In this document: in pieces, positions 7,653-15,763 of the stretch
Layout: each line of letters begins with the position of its first letter
Position numbering within the stretch: position 1 is the first letter of the stretch
NCBI GenBank assembly: GCA_000961575.1
Contig: LADP01000018.1
Span: forward strand, 124,001 to 188,000
Origin: Peptococcaceae bacterium BRH_c8a
GTDB taxonomy: Bacteria > Bacillota > Desulfotomaculia > Desulfotomaculales > Desulfallaceae
Direction: 5' to 3'
DNA length: 64,000 nucleotides
The notes under the pieces: generated by a model
What the model saw: the letters and a program-made list of their open reading frames with translations, nothing else
What the model was told of the DNA's origin: nothing
Databases searched by the model: none
Made by a program: the position numbers and the translations under genes

Positions 7653-8783
7653 TTATTTTTCCGCCAAGGTAACTACGATTGCCTTTTTACCACTGCTGTT
7701 TTCAATCTGCAGCTGCACTTTATCGCCCACCCTGCTCTTTTCTATAAAACCGGTAATATCGCCGGCATCGTTAACCTTTTGCTTACCTATTTGCAGGATG
7801 GCATCCCCTTCCTGTAAGCCTGTTTTTTCAGCTGGCGAACCGGGCACCACCCCGGCAACAACGGCTCCGGTTTCACTTGCCAAGCCCAACCGATTGGCCA
7901 GTCCGGGCGTGTTGTTCTGTAGATAAACCCCCATAAAAGGACGGGATATTTTGCCGTCGGTAATCAACGTATCGACCACTTCCTGTACGGTATTGGCCGG
8001 AATGGCAAACCCAATTCCCTGGGCTCCGGCGTTGATGGCGGTGTTGATGCCGATTACGCTGCCCTGAAGATCCAGCAGCGGGCCGCCGCTGTTCCCGGGG
8101 TTAATGGATGCGTCGGTTTGCAGCAAATTTTTGTAGTTGCGCTCCTCAATACTTACCGGCCGCCCCTTGGCGCTGATGACACCGGTGGTTACCGTATGGT
8201 CTAATCCGTACGGGTTCCCGATAGCAATAACCCAATGGCCTACCTGGGCGGCGTCCGAATCGCCAAACTCCAGGTGGGGCAGAACCGTATCGGCCTCCAC
8301 TTTAAGTATCGCCAGATCCAGTTCAGTGTCGGAGCCTACCAATCTAGCTACCAGCGGTTCTTCCTGATCGGAAAGATAAACCTTAATTTCAGTGGCCTCG
8401 CTAATTACGTGTTCGTTGGTTAATATATAGCCCTCTTTATTGAAGATAAACCCGGAACCCAAACCTTGCTGTACTTGTTGTCTCAGCTGCTTTTGGTCAG
8501 GCACACTGAAAAATTGCCTAAAAAACGGGTCAATGTCCTGAGATACCTGCTGCTTTGTCTCAATTTTAACTACCGCCGGGCTGGATTTGGCCACAACATC
8601 GGCCACAATGTTAGTACCTTCGGGCGAAGAAGTCACTACATCCGGCTGTGCTGCACCGGCCTTGACGGATAGGAAGCTTTCCGCAGGAGCAAAAAAGAAC
8701 ACCCCCGCCACCAGAGCAATTTGCAATACAATGGCTGCCGCCAGACCGGCCACTAAGGTGCCGCGGTATTTGTCTTTAAACAT
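7653..8783 (-). CDS. htrA: HtrA/DegP-like serine protease with PDZ domain
   Basis: A 376-residue membrane-anchored trypsin-like protease. An N-terminal helix (residues ~10-32) holds it to the membrane with the catalytic domain outside. The triad is H125 (TNEHVIS), D156 (ELDLAIL) and S232 (GNSGGPLL), and one PDZ domain follows (residues ~280-370). It degrades or refolds damaged exported proteins. The ATG at 8783 is preferred to the GTG three codons upstream because GGAGGG is nine bases away. First gene of the htrA-regulator-kinase group. Confidence 0.93.
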   Translation of the reverse strand: MFKDKYRGTLVAGLAAAIVLQIALVAGVFFFAPAESFLSVKAGAAQPDVVTSSPEGTNIVADVVAKSSPAVVKIETKQQVSQDIDPFFRQFFSVPDQKQLRQQVQQGLGSGFIFNKEGYILTNEHVISEATEIKVYLSDQEEPLVARLVGSDTELDLAILKVEADTVLPHLEFGDSDAAQVGHWVIAIGNPYGLDHTVTTGVISAKGRPVSIEERNYKNLLQTDASINPGNSGGPLLDLQGSVIGINTAINAGAQGIGFAIPANTVQEVVDTLITDGKISRPFMGVYLQNNTPGLANRLGLASETGAVVAGVVPGSPAEKTGLQEGDAILQIGKQKVNDAGDITGFIEKSRVGDKVQLQIENSSGKKAIVVTLAEK

Positions 8784-8813
8784 TATTATCACCCTCCATT
8801 TAAAATCTCTGTG

Positions 8814-8842
8814 ATAATAATGACAGGATCGGCTTAAAACAA
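8814..8842 (-). promoter_or_regulatory. Promoter of htrA
   Basis: On the minus strand, TTGTTT (8842-8837) and TATTAT (8819-8814) are 17 bases apart, about 30 bases upstream of the htrA ATG. Confidence 0.6.
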
Positions 8843-8849
8843 CCTTAAA
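8833..8849 (-). promoter_or_regulatory. Tandem TTTAAG boxes at the htrA promoter
   Basis: Two TTTAAG direct repeats (8849-8844 and 8838-8833 on the minus strand) are separated by five bases, giving an 11-bp period. This is the spacing of OmpR/PhoB-type regulator boxes, and they overlap the -35 hexamer. Confidence 0.6.
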
Positions 8850-8934
8850 GTAAAATAAAAATTTTTTAAGCCAAAATGAATGTTAAAATAGTGGATGTGG
8901 TGCACAATATTTTAAATAATGGATGGAGAATCAA

Positions 8935-10740
8935 ATGGATAACCAAATATACGAAAATTATCAGTCAAAGAGAGCAAGGGTGGCGGAAAAATTGTCCGGG
9001 GTAATGAAGCATAACAACCGGCTGGTTTTGTTGCGCCCTCTGGTTTTTTTGGCCGCAGTTGGTTTGTCACTGGTCTATTCCTTTCTGTCGGCCAAACCGG
9101 TATATCTGTTTGGCAGTGGCATGCTGATAGTGATATTTCTTTTTTTAATCGCCAAACATAATCGAATTAAAGCCCGGGCGCAATATTTGGAGTTTCTGGT
9201 GCATATAAATGATATGGCCGTACGGCGCCTTGAAGGCAAATGGTTGGGATTTGCCAACACAGGGGAAAATTTTATTAACCCTGAACACAGATACTCATCA
9301 GATCTGAACATTTTTGGACGGGGGTCGTTGTTTCAGTACGTTAATGCCGCCACCTCTATAGTTGGTGAAGAGAGATTAGCTCATTTGCTGAGTTCGCAAA
9401 CTAGTTTGGCTGAAATTCAACAGCGCCAGGAAGCTATCCAAGAGCTTGGCCTGCGCCTGGACTGGCGCCAGCATTTTCAGGCCACAGGAATGCTGGATAG
9501 CATAAAAAAACCCGGCGGGCTGGAAAAATTATTAGCCTGGGCCGAAGAAAAGCCGGTATATACAAACAAATACATCTCGCTACTATTGTTTATCCCTTTC
9601 ATTACCCTGTCTCTGGCTGTACTTGGGTATTTTCATTTAATAACATCGTATCTTTGGGTTATACCCCTTGGGTTTCAGGTTTTGATTGTGACCGTTACCG
9701 GTAAAAAGGCTTACCAAACATTCAATAAAACCGGCAGCGCGGTTACTGAAATACAGCGTTGCTCGGCCCTGTTGGCATGTATTGAACCGGAAAACTTTGA
9801 AGCCCCGTTGCTGAAAGAATTAAAGAACACCCTGGTTAAGCATGGTGATACCCCGTCTCGGCAGATAAAAAAGCTCTTTGGCATAGTTGACCGGATGAGT
9901 CTGCGGTATTCCAGTATCCACCCGGTAATTAACATAGCTATCTTGTGGGACTTGCAAACGCTAATTAAACTGGAGAATTGGCGAGGCGGTTCGGGCCGGT
10001 CACTGAGGGAATGGATTGGGGTGCTGGCTGAATTTGAAGCTTTGTCCAGCCTGGCTGGTCTGGCTCATGATTATCCCCACTGGACGGTACCCCAAATAAC
10101 AGAATCGGCACCGGCTATAAAGGCTGTGGCGTTGGGGCATCCGCTGATTAGGGATGAAATACGCGTGAGTAATGACGTAGAATTACCCGCACCGGGTACC
10201 ATTTTGCTTATCACCGGTTCAAATATGTCCGGCAAAAGCACTCTCCTTAGAACAATAGGAATCAATTTAATTCTTGCCTATGCCGGGGCTCCCGTATGCG
10301 CTAAAGAATTTAATTGTGCCCTGATGAACGTATATACAAGCATCCATATTAACGATAATCTGGAGAAAAACATTTCCACCTTTTATGCTGAATTACAAAG
10401 AATCAAGCTGATTGTGGACGCCGCCAGATCCGGGGAGTCAATCATTTTCCTGATCGATGAAATTTTCAAGGGCACTAATTCCAAAGACAGAATCTTAGGT
10501 GCCCGGGCGGTGATTAAGAATTTAAATGAACTGGCCGCCATCGGGTTGGTATCCACCCATGACCTGGAGTTAAGCCGCCTGGAACATGAAAGTCCTTTAA
10601 TTAAAAATTATCACTTTACGGATCAGATATCCGGTCAAGAAATTACCTTCGATTACCGCCTAAAGCCCGGGGTCTCCAAGTCAACCAATGCTATTGCGCT
10701 GATGAAGATTATCGGCATTGAAATAGGCAAAACGAAATGA
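8935..10740 (+). CDS. Membrane-anchored MutS-like ATPase
   Basis: A 601-residue protein with the MutS core and ATPase domains but no mismatch-recognition domain. Two membrane helices lie near residues 30-75 and two more near 210-255. The ATPase region has Walker A TGSNMSGKSTLL (~425), the SIHINDNLEKNISTFYAELQRIK segment and Walker B IIFLIDEIFKGTNS, then STHDLELS. Such proteins are distinct from mismatch-repair MutS and from MutS2; their role is unknown. The ATG at 8935 has GGAG six bases upstream, unlike the ATG four codons earlier. It stands alone, divergent from htrA. Confidence 0.85.
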   Translation: MDNQIYENYQSKRARVAEKLSGVMKHNNRLVLLRPLVFLAAVGLSLVYSFLSAKPVYLFGSGMLIVIFLFLIAKHNRIKARAQYLEFLVHINDMAVRRLEGKWLGFANTGENFINPEHRYSSDLNIFGRGSLFQYVNAATSIVGEERLAHLLSSQTSLAEIQQRQEAIQELGLRLDWRQHFQATGMLDSIKKPGGLEKLLAWAEEKPVYTNKYISLLLFIPFITLSLAVLGYFHLITSYLWVIPLGFQVLIVTVTGKKAYQTFNKTGSAVTEIQRCSALLACIEPENFEAPLLKELKNTLVKHGDTPSRQIKKLFGIVDRMSLRYSSIHPVINIAILWDLQTLIKLENWRGGSGRSLREWIGVLAEFEALSSLAGLAHDYPHWTVPQITESAPAIKAVALGHPLIRDEIRVSNDVELPAPGTILLITGSNMSGKSTLLRTIGINLILAYAGAPVCAKEFNCALMNVYTSIHINDNLEKNISTFYAELQRIKLIVDAARSGESIIFLIDEIFKGTNSKDRILGARAVIKNLNELAAIGLVSTHDLELSRLEHESPLIKNYHFTDQISGQEITFDYRLKPGVSKSTNAIALMKIIGIEIGKTK

Positions 10741-10783
10741 TATAAAACAGGCAGCCGGTACCCATTTAATAGTACCGACTGCC
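10741..10783 (-). terminator. Terminator after degV-family gene
   Basis: The stem GGCAGCCGGTAC (10750-10761) pairs with GTACCGACTGCC (10772-10783). Read on the minus strand it is followed by TGTTTTATA, fitting termination of the DegV gene. Confidence 0.65.
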
Positions 10784-10807
10784 AACGATAAAGAATATGT
10801 TCGTTAA

Positions 10808-11662
10808 TCATTCATTTTGGGTGTAATAAGCAATTCCCAATGTGCCCGGCCCCACATGCAGGCCTATCACAGGTCCAATGGGGTAGACAGATAATTTGAT
10901 ACCTAATTTTTCTTCCACCAGGGTTGCTAACCTGGTAGCCTCGGATTTGCAGTTGATATGGTGAATTATAACTTCCCCCAGCCCTTTTTGCCGCACATCT
11001 TCTAAAAAGATTTTGGTTGCTTCCTGGATAGCACGCTCTTTTTTGCGAAATTTGCTAAGCAGGGCGGTCTTGCCATCGATGACGGTAAGAATGGGACGGA
11101 TCTGAAATAATGAGCCCAATACTGCTGCGGCTCCACCTATACGACCGCCTTTCTGTAAATATTCCAACGTGTCCGGTACAAATAAAAACCTGCTCCTGGT
11201 TACGACAAACAAGGCCTGTCCCAAAACTTCTTTTATTGAAGCCCCTGCTTTAGCGGCCTTGGCCGCTGCCAGTACGGCAAAACCCAATTCCATACAATTT
11301 GATCTGGAATCAATTATTTCAATCACCGCTTCCGGGTACTTTTCAATAATCATCTTTTTGGCCATTAGTGCAGTGAAATAGGTGCCGCTCATATCCGAAG
11401 AGATAAAAATACCCACAACAGAGTTTTTGGCTATAATTAATTTTTCAAAAGTATTGTAAAAATCCATGGGTGATGGTTGGGACGAGGAAGGGATTGTTTT
11501 GCTGTTAGCCATTTTATCGTAAAAAGTTTCATTGTCTATTTCTTCTTCTTGAAAAGTTTCCAGGTCAAATGTTACCCCCAGTGATATAACGGAGATGTCA
11601 TATTCTTCTCTTAACTGATGGGGTAAATATGATGTACTGTCTGTAACTATTTTTATATTCAA
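10808..11662 (-). CDS. DegV family fatty-acid-binding protein
   Basis: About 284 residues matching the DegV/FakB family: IVTDSTSYLP at the N-terminus, IPSSSQPSP near residue 60, ISSDMSGTYFTA near 93-104, and LEYLQKGGRIGG. Such proteins bind a fatty acid and present it to fatty-acid kinase FakA. The TTG start at 11662 has GGAGG 10 bases upstream; the frame stays open for about 590 bases further upstream, but that stretch lies antisense to the aminotransferase gene and is rejected. No FakA is nearby. A 20-bp perfect palindrome sits close to its promoter. Confidence 0.9.
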   Translation of the reverse strand: MNIKIVTDSTSYLPHQLREEYDISVISLGVTFDLETFQEEEIDNETFYDKMANSKTIPSSSQPSPMDFYNTFEKLIIAKNSVVGIFISSDMSGTYFTALMAKKMIIEKYPEAVIEIIDSRSNCMELGFAVLAAAKAAKAGASIKEVLGQALFVVTRSRFLFVPDTLEYLQKGGRIGGAAAVLGSLFQIRPILTVIDGKTALLSKFRKKERAIQEATKIFLEDVRQKGLGEVIIHHINCKSEATRLATLVEEKLGIKLSVYPIGPVIGLHVGPGTLGIAYYTQNE

Positions 11663-11720
11663 GTAATTATAACCTCCAAAAGTGTTATTTAATAAAGCGC
11701 CTTTAATAAAGTTAACATTT

Positions 11721-11754
11721 ATTATAACATAATTGGGGAATGTATACATTCCCC
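11721..11754. promoter_or_regulatory. Perfect 20-bp palindrome by the degV promoter
   Basis: GGGGAATGTATACATTCCCC (11735-11754) is a perfect inverted repeat. On the minus strand it is followed by TATAAT (11726-11721), so it would cover the -35 region of the degV-family promoter. It lies in the divergent gap with the aminotransferase operon and could control both directions. Confidence 0.65.
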
Positions 11755-11906
11755 CGTTCAACATCATTCTAGGCGGGGCGAAATATTCACAAGTGAGGAT
11801 TATTAGCTTAATAAAATTGGATGGCAAGAATCGTCCAATTGGTCGTTGCTCGGCCATGATAAACAACATATAATAATTCTTAAATTTATAAAAGGAAGGG
11901 AAAAAC

Positions 11907-13076
11907 ATGAAATACCAATTTGCTGAGCGGGTTGACCTTATGAAAAGTTCAGCTATCCGTGAGATATTGAAAGTTACCCAGGAACCGGATATGATTTCTT
12001 TTGCCGGCGGTCTGCCAGCTCCGGAGTTGTTTCCCCTGGCAGGGATCCGGGAAGCCTTCCAGGAAGCGTTAAGCAGCGATCCAGCGGTCCTGCAGTACAG
12101 CAATACCGAAGGTTTTTTACCCCTCAGGGAATACATAGTCTCAAAAATGCAGCAGGACGGTATCAATGCCCGGGCAGAAAACGTCCTTATAACCAATGGT
12201 TCGCAGCAGGCCCTGGATTTAATAACCAAGCTTTTTATCAATCCCGGGGACATTGTGCTGGTGGAAAAGCCCAGTTACCTGGGAGCACTCCAGGTGTTTC
12301 GCAGTTACCAGGCCAAATTTGTCGACATTGCCACCGATTATGAAGGTATCAATGTAGATGCCTTTGAATTGGCTATAAAAGAGTATCACCCCAAATTAAT
12401 TTACCTGACCCCTACATTTAAAAACCCCACCGGCGTCACCTTGGCCGCTGACCGCCGCCGCGCTGTTGCTGGACTGGCAGCAAAATATAAAGTGCCGCTA
12501 ATCGAGGACGATCCTTACCGGGAACTGCGTTACTATGGAGACCCTGTTCCCCCAATCAAGTCCTTTGACGGGTCAGACTGGGTAATTTATATGGGGAGTT
12601 TCTCCAAAATCATCGCCCCCGGGTTGCGGTTAGGCTGGGTGGCCACAGAAGGGGAATTGATGGACAAGCTGGTGCTGGCCAAGCAGGGAACCGACCTGCA
12701 TACGGGTACCCTGGTTCAGAGAGGGGTATACAATTATCTGGTGAATCATAATATTAAAGCGCACATTGAGGCAATCAGGGCTGAGTATGGCCGGCGTAGG
12801 GATGTGATGCTGCAGCAAATGGATGAGCAATTTCCTAAAAATTTTTCCTGGACTAAACCGGACGGGGGCATGTTTTTATGGGTCACCCTGCCGGAAGGTG
12901 CAAATTCCGGTAGCCTTTTAAAACAGGCGATCAAGGAAAAGGTGGCCTATGTGCCCGGCGCCATGTTTTTCCCCAACGGGGGCGGTTTAAACACCCTGCG
13001 CTTGAACTTTTCCAACTCCACACCGGTTAAAATAAAAGCCGGCATTCAACGGCTGGCCCGGCTTTTGACCGAATGA
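11907..13076 (+). CDS. Class I/II PLP-dependent aminotransferase
   Basis: A 389-residue fold-type I aminotransferase of the LysN/MocR-like branch: ISFAGGLPAPELFP near residue 31, YSNTEGFLPLREYI, PTFKNPTGVT, the DDPYRELRYYG segment and the PLP lysine near 234 in GSFSKIIAPGLRLGW. Family members act on 2-aminoadipate, aromatic or branched-chain amino acids. No DNA-binding domain is present. It is followed by azlC after 48 bases, and the pairing with an amino acid exporter suggests branched-chain or related amino acids as substrate. Confidence 0.88.
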   Translation: MKYQFAERVDLMKSSAIREILKVTQEPDMISFAGGLPAPELFPLAGIREAFQEALSSDPAVLQYSNTEGFLPLREYIVSKMQQDGINARAENVLITNGSQQALDLITKLFINPGDIVLVEKPSYLGALQVFRSYQAKFVDIATDYEGINVDAFELAIKEYHPKLIYLTPTFKNPTGVTLAADRRRAVAGLAAKYKVPLIEDDPYRELRYYGDPVPPIKSFDGSDWVIYMGSFSKIIAPGLRLGWVATEGELMDKLVLAKQGTDLHTGTLVQRGVYNYLVNHNIKAHIEAIRAEYGRRRDVMLQQMDEQFPKNFSWTKPDGGMFLWVTLPEGANSGSLLKQAIKEKVAYVPGAMFFPNGGGLNTLRLNFSNSTPVKIKAGIQRLARLLTE

Positions 13077-13124
13077 TTAAAAAAACAGGGAGAACCATTG
13101 TTAAATACTGGAGGAATAAGCACC

Positions 13125-13829
13125 TTGCGCGGTAAAGAGGGTTTTTTAGCGGGAGCCAGAGACATTGCGCCCATTCTACTTGGAGTTGTCCCTTTTGCCA
13201 TGGTATCAGGTATTGCCGCAGTCGGAGCGGGCTTGTCCATGGCTTCGGCCATGGGCATGTCGGTATTTATTTTTGCCGGTGCCGCCCAACTGGCGGCGGT
13301 GCAATTAATTGGCATTGGCGCTGCCCCGCTAGTCATAATTAGTACTGCACTGATCATTAACCTGCGGTTTGTAATGTACAGCGCCTCAATTGCCCCTCAT
13401 TTTCAGCACCTGACCCAAAGATGGAAATGTTTATATGCCTACCTGCTTACAGACCAGGCATATGCGGTTTCCATCAGCCGGTTTTCCATTGACCGGCACA
13501 TAGACCGGGGGTGGTACTACTTTGGGGCATCTTTTGTACTTTGGGTGGTATGGCAGATATTCACCCTGACCGGGATACTGCTGGGATCGGGGGTACCAAA
13601 AAGCTGGGGCCTCGATTTTGCTGTACCCCTGACGTTCATGATACTGCTTGTCAAGGCCCTTGGGGATAATGCCACGGTGGTGTCTGCGCTGGTTGGCGGT
13701 ATCATTGCCGTTGCTGCAAAGCCGCTCCCCTACAACCTGGGGCTGTTGGTGGCAGCCTTATGCGGTATCGGGGCAGGGCTGTTTTTGGAAAAGAGTTTGG
13801 AAAAAAAATCTGCCGCAGAAAACATTTAA
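13125..13829 (+). CDS. azlC: AzlC family branched-chain amino acid permease
   Basis: A 234-residue membrane protein with the AzlC features ARDIAPILLGVVPFAMVSG, GAAQLAAVQLIG, INLRFVMYSASIAPHF and the LTDQAYAVS loop. With AzlD it forms an exporter of branched-chain amino acids or analogues in the cell membrane. The TTG at 13125 is used because GGAGG lies 10 bases upstream; an earlier TTG in frame has no binding site. Probably co-transcribed with the aminotransferase and azlD. Confidence 0.88.
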   Translation: MRGKEGFLAGARDIAPILLGVVPFAMVSGIAAVGAGLSMASAMGMSVFIFAGAAQLAAVQLIGIGAAPLVIISTALIINLRFVMYSASIAPHFQHLTQRWKCLYAYLLTDQAYAVSISRFSIDRHIDRGWYYFGASFVLWVVWQIFTLTGILLGSGVPKSWGLDFAVPLTFMILLVKALGDNATVVSALVGGIIAVAAKPLPYNLGLLVAALCGIGAGLFLEKSLEKKSAAENI

Positions 13830-13843
13830 GGTGGTGAAGTTTA

Positions 13844-14182
13844 TTGGATATGGCTTATATTTGGCCGGTAACGATTGCTATCGGCGCTGGCACTTTTGGT
13901 TTGCGCATTCTTTTTATTCAATTGTTTGGGAAAATAAAAATGCCGCCACTGCTCAAGCGTTCCTTGCGGTTTATACCGCCGGCGGTACTTTCAGCCCTGG
14001 TTTTCCCGGCCCTATTCTATCCCGAAACCACCCTTGACGTTTCCTGGGGCAATGAAAAATTATTAGCCGGGATTATTGCGGCCATTGTGGCCTGGCGGAC
14101 CGGAAATGTGCTGTTAACAGTATTTTTGGGTATGGTTATTTTATGGTTACTTAAATCTTTCATAGAACACGGTATCTTCTAA
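13844..14182 (+). CDS. azlD: AzlD family transporter subunit
   Basis: A 112-residue protein with four hydrophobic helices (IAIGAGTFGLRILFI, FIPPAVLSALVFPALF, LLAGIIAAIVAWRTG, VFLGMVILWLL), matching AzlD, the small partner of AzlC. The TTG start has AAGGTGGTG seven bases upstream; ATG 13850 is a possible alternative. Its 3' end overlaps the convergent nitroreductase gene by 36 bases. Confidence 0.85.
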   Translation: MDMAYIWPVTIAIGAGTFGLRILFIQLFGKIKMPPLLKRSLRFIPPAVLSALVFPALFYPETTLDVSWGNEKLLAGIIAAIVAWRTGNVLLTVFLGMVILWLLKSFIEHGIF

Positions 14183-14668
14183 AGGTTTACGTGCCTTGTC
14201 GTGTCTGTCAGGAGAGAGGATTTTCCCGGTCGGGTAACCGATGGCCAGTATATTTATCGGCTCAACTTGGTCGGGAATGTTAAACTCCGTTTTTAAGACA
14301 TCGGTTTTGAAATAACAAATCCAGACCGTCCCAAGCCCCAGTTCGGTGGCTTGCAGCATCATGTGATCGGTTACGATGCTGGCATCAATATCCACAGTTT
14401 TTTTACCGTCGAGAGGTCTTTTCCAGGCTACATCATGGTCGGCGCACACAATAATGGCCAAAGGGGCGTCAAATACATTGACGGCCTTTTTCAGTTTTTC
14501 CAGACCTGTTTTTTCACGCACCACAAGCACGCGCTGCGGTTGGAAGTTTACTGCTGTCGGCGCAACCCGGCCGGCTTCAAGGATTTTAAGCAGTTTTTCT
14601 TCCTCCACCGGTCGGTTTTCATATCTTCTTACTGAAAATCTTTTTTTGGCCAGTTCCAGGAAACTCAT
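14147..14668 (-). CDS. Nitroreductase family FMN oxidoreductase
   Basis: A 173-residue flavoprotein of the nitroreductase family. FSVRRYENRPVEEEKLLKILEAGRVAPTAVNFQP is the FMN-phosphate-binding N-terminus, IDASIVTDHMMLQATELGLGTVWIC is the core helix, and ILAIGYPTG is the C-terminal strand. Cytosolic, likely dimeric, using NAD(P)H to reduce nitro or quinone compounds; the real substrate is unknown. AAAGG lies upstream of the ATG. Convergent with azlD, with no terminator visible between them. Confidence 0.88.
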   Translation of the reverse strand: MSFLELAKKRFSVRRYENRPVEEEKLLKILEAGRVAPTAVNFQPQRVLVVREKTGLEKLKKAVNVFDAPLAIIVCADHDVAWKRPLDGKKTVDIDASIVTDHMMLQATELGLGTVWICYFKTDVLKTEFNIPDQVEPINILAIGYPTGKILSPDRHDKARKPLEDTVFYERFK

Positions 14669-14778
14669 TAATACGTCAACCTTTCGTTAATTTTATGGTA
14701 GTAGCTTAATTTTATTGTATTAATAAGCAACGAGTCAAATACTGGATCTGTTTCCGGTACGAAAGTAAATTTATTTCT

Positions 14779-14807
14779 GCAACCGGCTTGACATGAATAG
14801 TGTCTAA
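14779..14807 (+). promoter_or_regulatory. Candidate ECF-type autoregulatory promoter
   Basis: GCAACC (14779-14784) and GTCTAA (14802-14807) are separated by 17 bases, like the AAC/GTC hexamers of ECF sigma promoters. It lies directly upstream of the ECF sigma gene. A TTGACA within the spacer has no good -10 partner. Confidence 0.5.
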
Positions 14808-14835
14808 TGGGTAGAAGGTCATGGGGGAAGCATGC

Positions 14836-15405
14836 ATGCTCACAGAAACTGAAATTATTTCAGGGCTAAAAACCGGAAAAGATGAGGCCGTGGAAGCTGT
14901 GCTGAACATTTTCGGCGACCGGTTACTGCGTGCTGCTTTGGCCATCACGGGTGACTTACAGACTGCGGAGGAAGTGGTTCAGGATACCCTGTTGCAGGTT
15001 TGCCGCAAGATCCACTCCTTTCAGGAGCAATCTGCACTGCAGACCTGGATTTTTCGGATTGCCGTCAACCTGGCCAAAAACAAAGTGCGGGGTAGCTGGT
15101 TCCGCCGTGTTATACCAACTAAGGAAAAGGAATTAAACCAATTACCTGATAACCGGAATAGTAGTCCGGAAGTTGAAACAGTAGACCGGGAGAGCCGGGA
15201 AGAGGTGTTGAGATGCTTGCAGAGTTTGCCTGTCAAGTACCGCGAGGTGCTGGTTCTTTACTACCTTGAGGATTTAAATATCCGGGAAATTTGTGCAGTA
15301 CTTGAGCAGCCTGAGGGAACGGTTAAAAGTAAACTTTCCCGGGGCAGGGCTTTAATAAAGACTAAAATGGAAACAAAGTGGGGGGTTGCTGGTGGAACGT
15401 CTTGA
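14836..15405 (+). CDS. ECF RNA polymerase sigma factor
   Basis: A 189-residue sigma factor with region 2 (ITGDLQTAEEVVQDTLLQVCRKIHSFQ...TWIFRIAVNLAKNKVR) and region 4 (LPVKYREVLVLYYLEDLNIREICAVLEQPEGTVKSKLSRGRALIK) but no extra domains. It directs RNA polymerase to a small regulon, probably including its own operon. The ATG at 14836 has GGGGGA seven bases upstream, better placed than for the ATG at 14821. The following gene overlaps it and encodes a one-helix protein in the anti-sigma position. Confidence 0.92.
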   Translation: MLTETEIISGLKTGKDEAVEAVLNIFGDRLLRAALAITGDLQTAEEVVQDTLLQVCRKIHSFQEQSALQTWIFRIAVNLAKNKVRGSWFRRVIPTKEKELNQLPDNRNSSPEVETVDRESREEVLRCLQSLPVKYREVLVLYYLEDLNIREICAVLEQPEGTVKSKLSRGRALIKTKMETKWGVAGGTS

Positions 15406-15763
15406 TCGTGAGGTACAAAGTTTCTTAAAGGGCGGTCTGGAAAATGTCAAGCTGTCCGCTAAGCAAAAGCAAAGTCTGCAGTTGGCTATAGCCAAAGAAC
15501 TTACAGTACGGCAAGTTAGCTGGTGGCGGCGAATCATAATCATAATTAATAGGTTTATGGAAACGACCTTTGAAATACCGGTAGCCCCTGTGGCGGTAGC
15601 CGTGTGCTCGGTAATGCTGGTAGGGGCGGGTATGTTGGTTTTTAATTCAGGCACTGAGCCAGGCCAGGCGCCGAACCAGATTGTATATATCCAGCAAGCC
15701 GTCGCCGGTTCGGACGGTAGCCTCCAAATTACTTATATACCGGTACACAAGGAGGGCTTTTAA
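15392..15763 (+). CDS. Putative membrane anti-sigma factor
   Basis: About 123 residues: a cytosolic N-terminal helix-rich part (residues ~1-50), one membrane helix (VAPVAVAVCSVMLVGAGMLVF, ~66-88) and a short outer tail. No ZAS zinc motif (HxxxCxxC) is present. The call rests on position and topology: it overlaps the ECF sigma gene by 14 bases, and sigma/anti-sigma pairs are usually arranged this way. The GTG at 15392 has GGGGGG six bases upstream. The stop is followed directly by the next start codon. Confidence 0.55.
   Translation: MERLDREVQSFLKGGLENVKLSAKQKQSLQLAIAKELTVRQVSWWRRIIIIINRFMETTFEIPVAPVAVAVCSVMLVGAGMLVFNSGTEPGQAPNQIVYIQQAVAGSDGSLQITYIPVHKEGF

Noticed and set aside
11663-12253. 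Upstream extension of the DegV frame by about 197 codons
   Set aside because: It is antisense to the aminotransferase gene, has no family similarity, and the TTG at 11662 has a proper GGAGG site.
14785-14790. TTGACA near the ECF sigma gene as a sigma-A -35 box
   Set aside because: No acceptable -10 hexamer lies 16-18 bases downstream, whereas ECF-like hexamers frame the same spacer.
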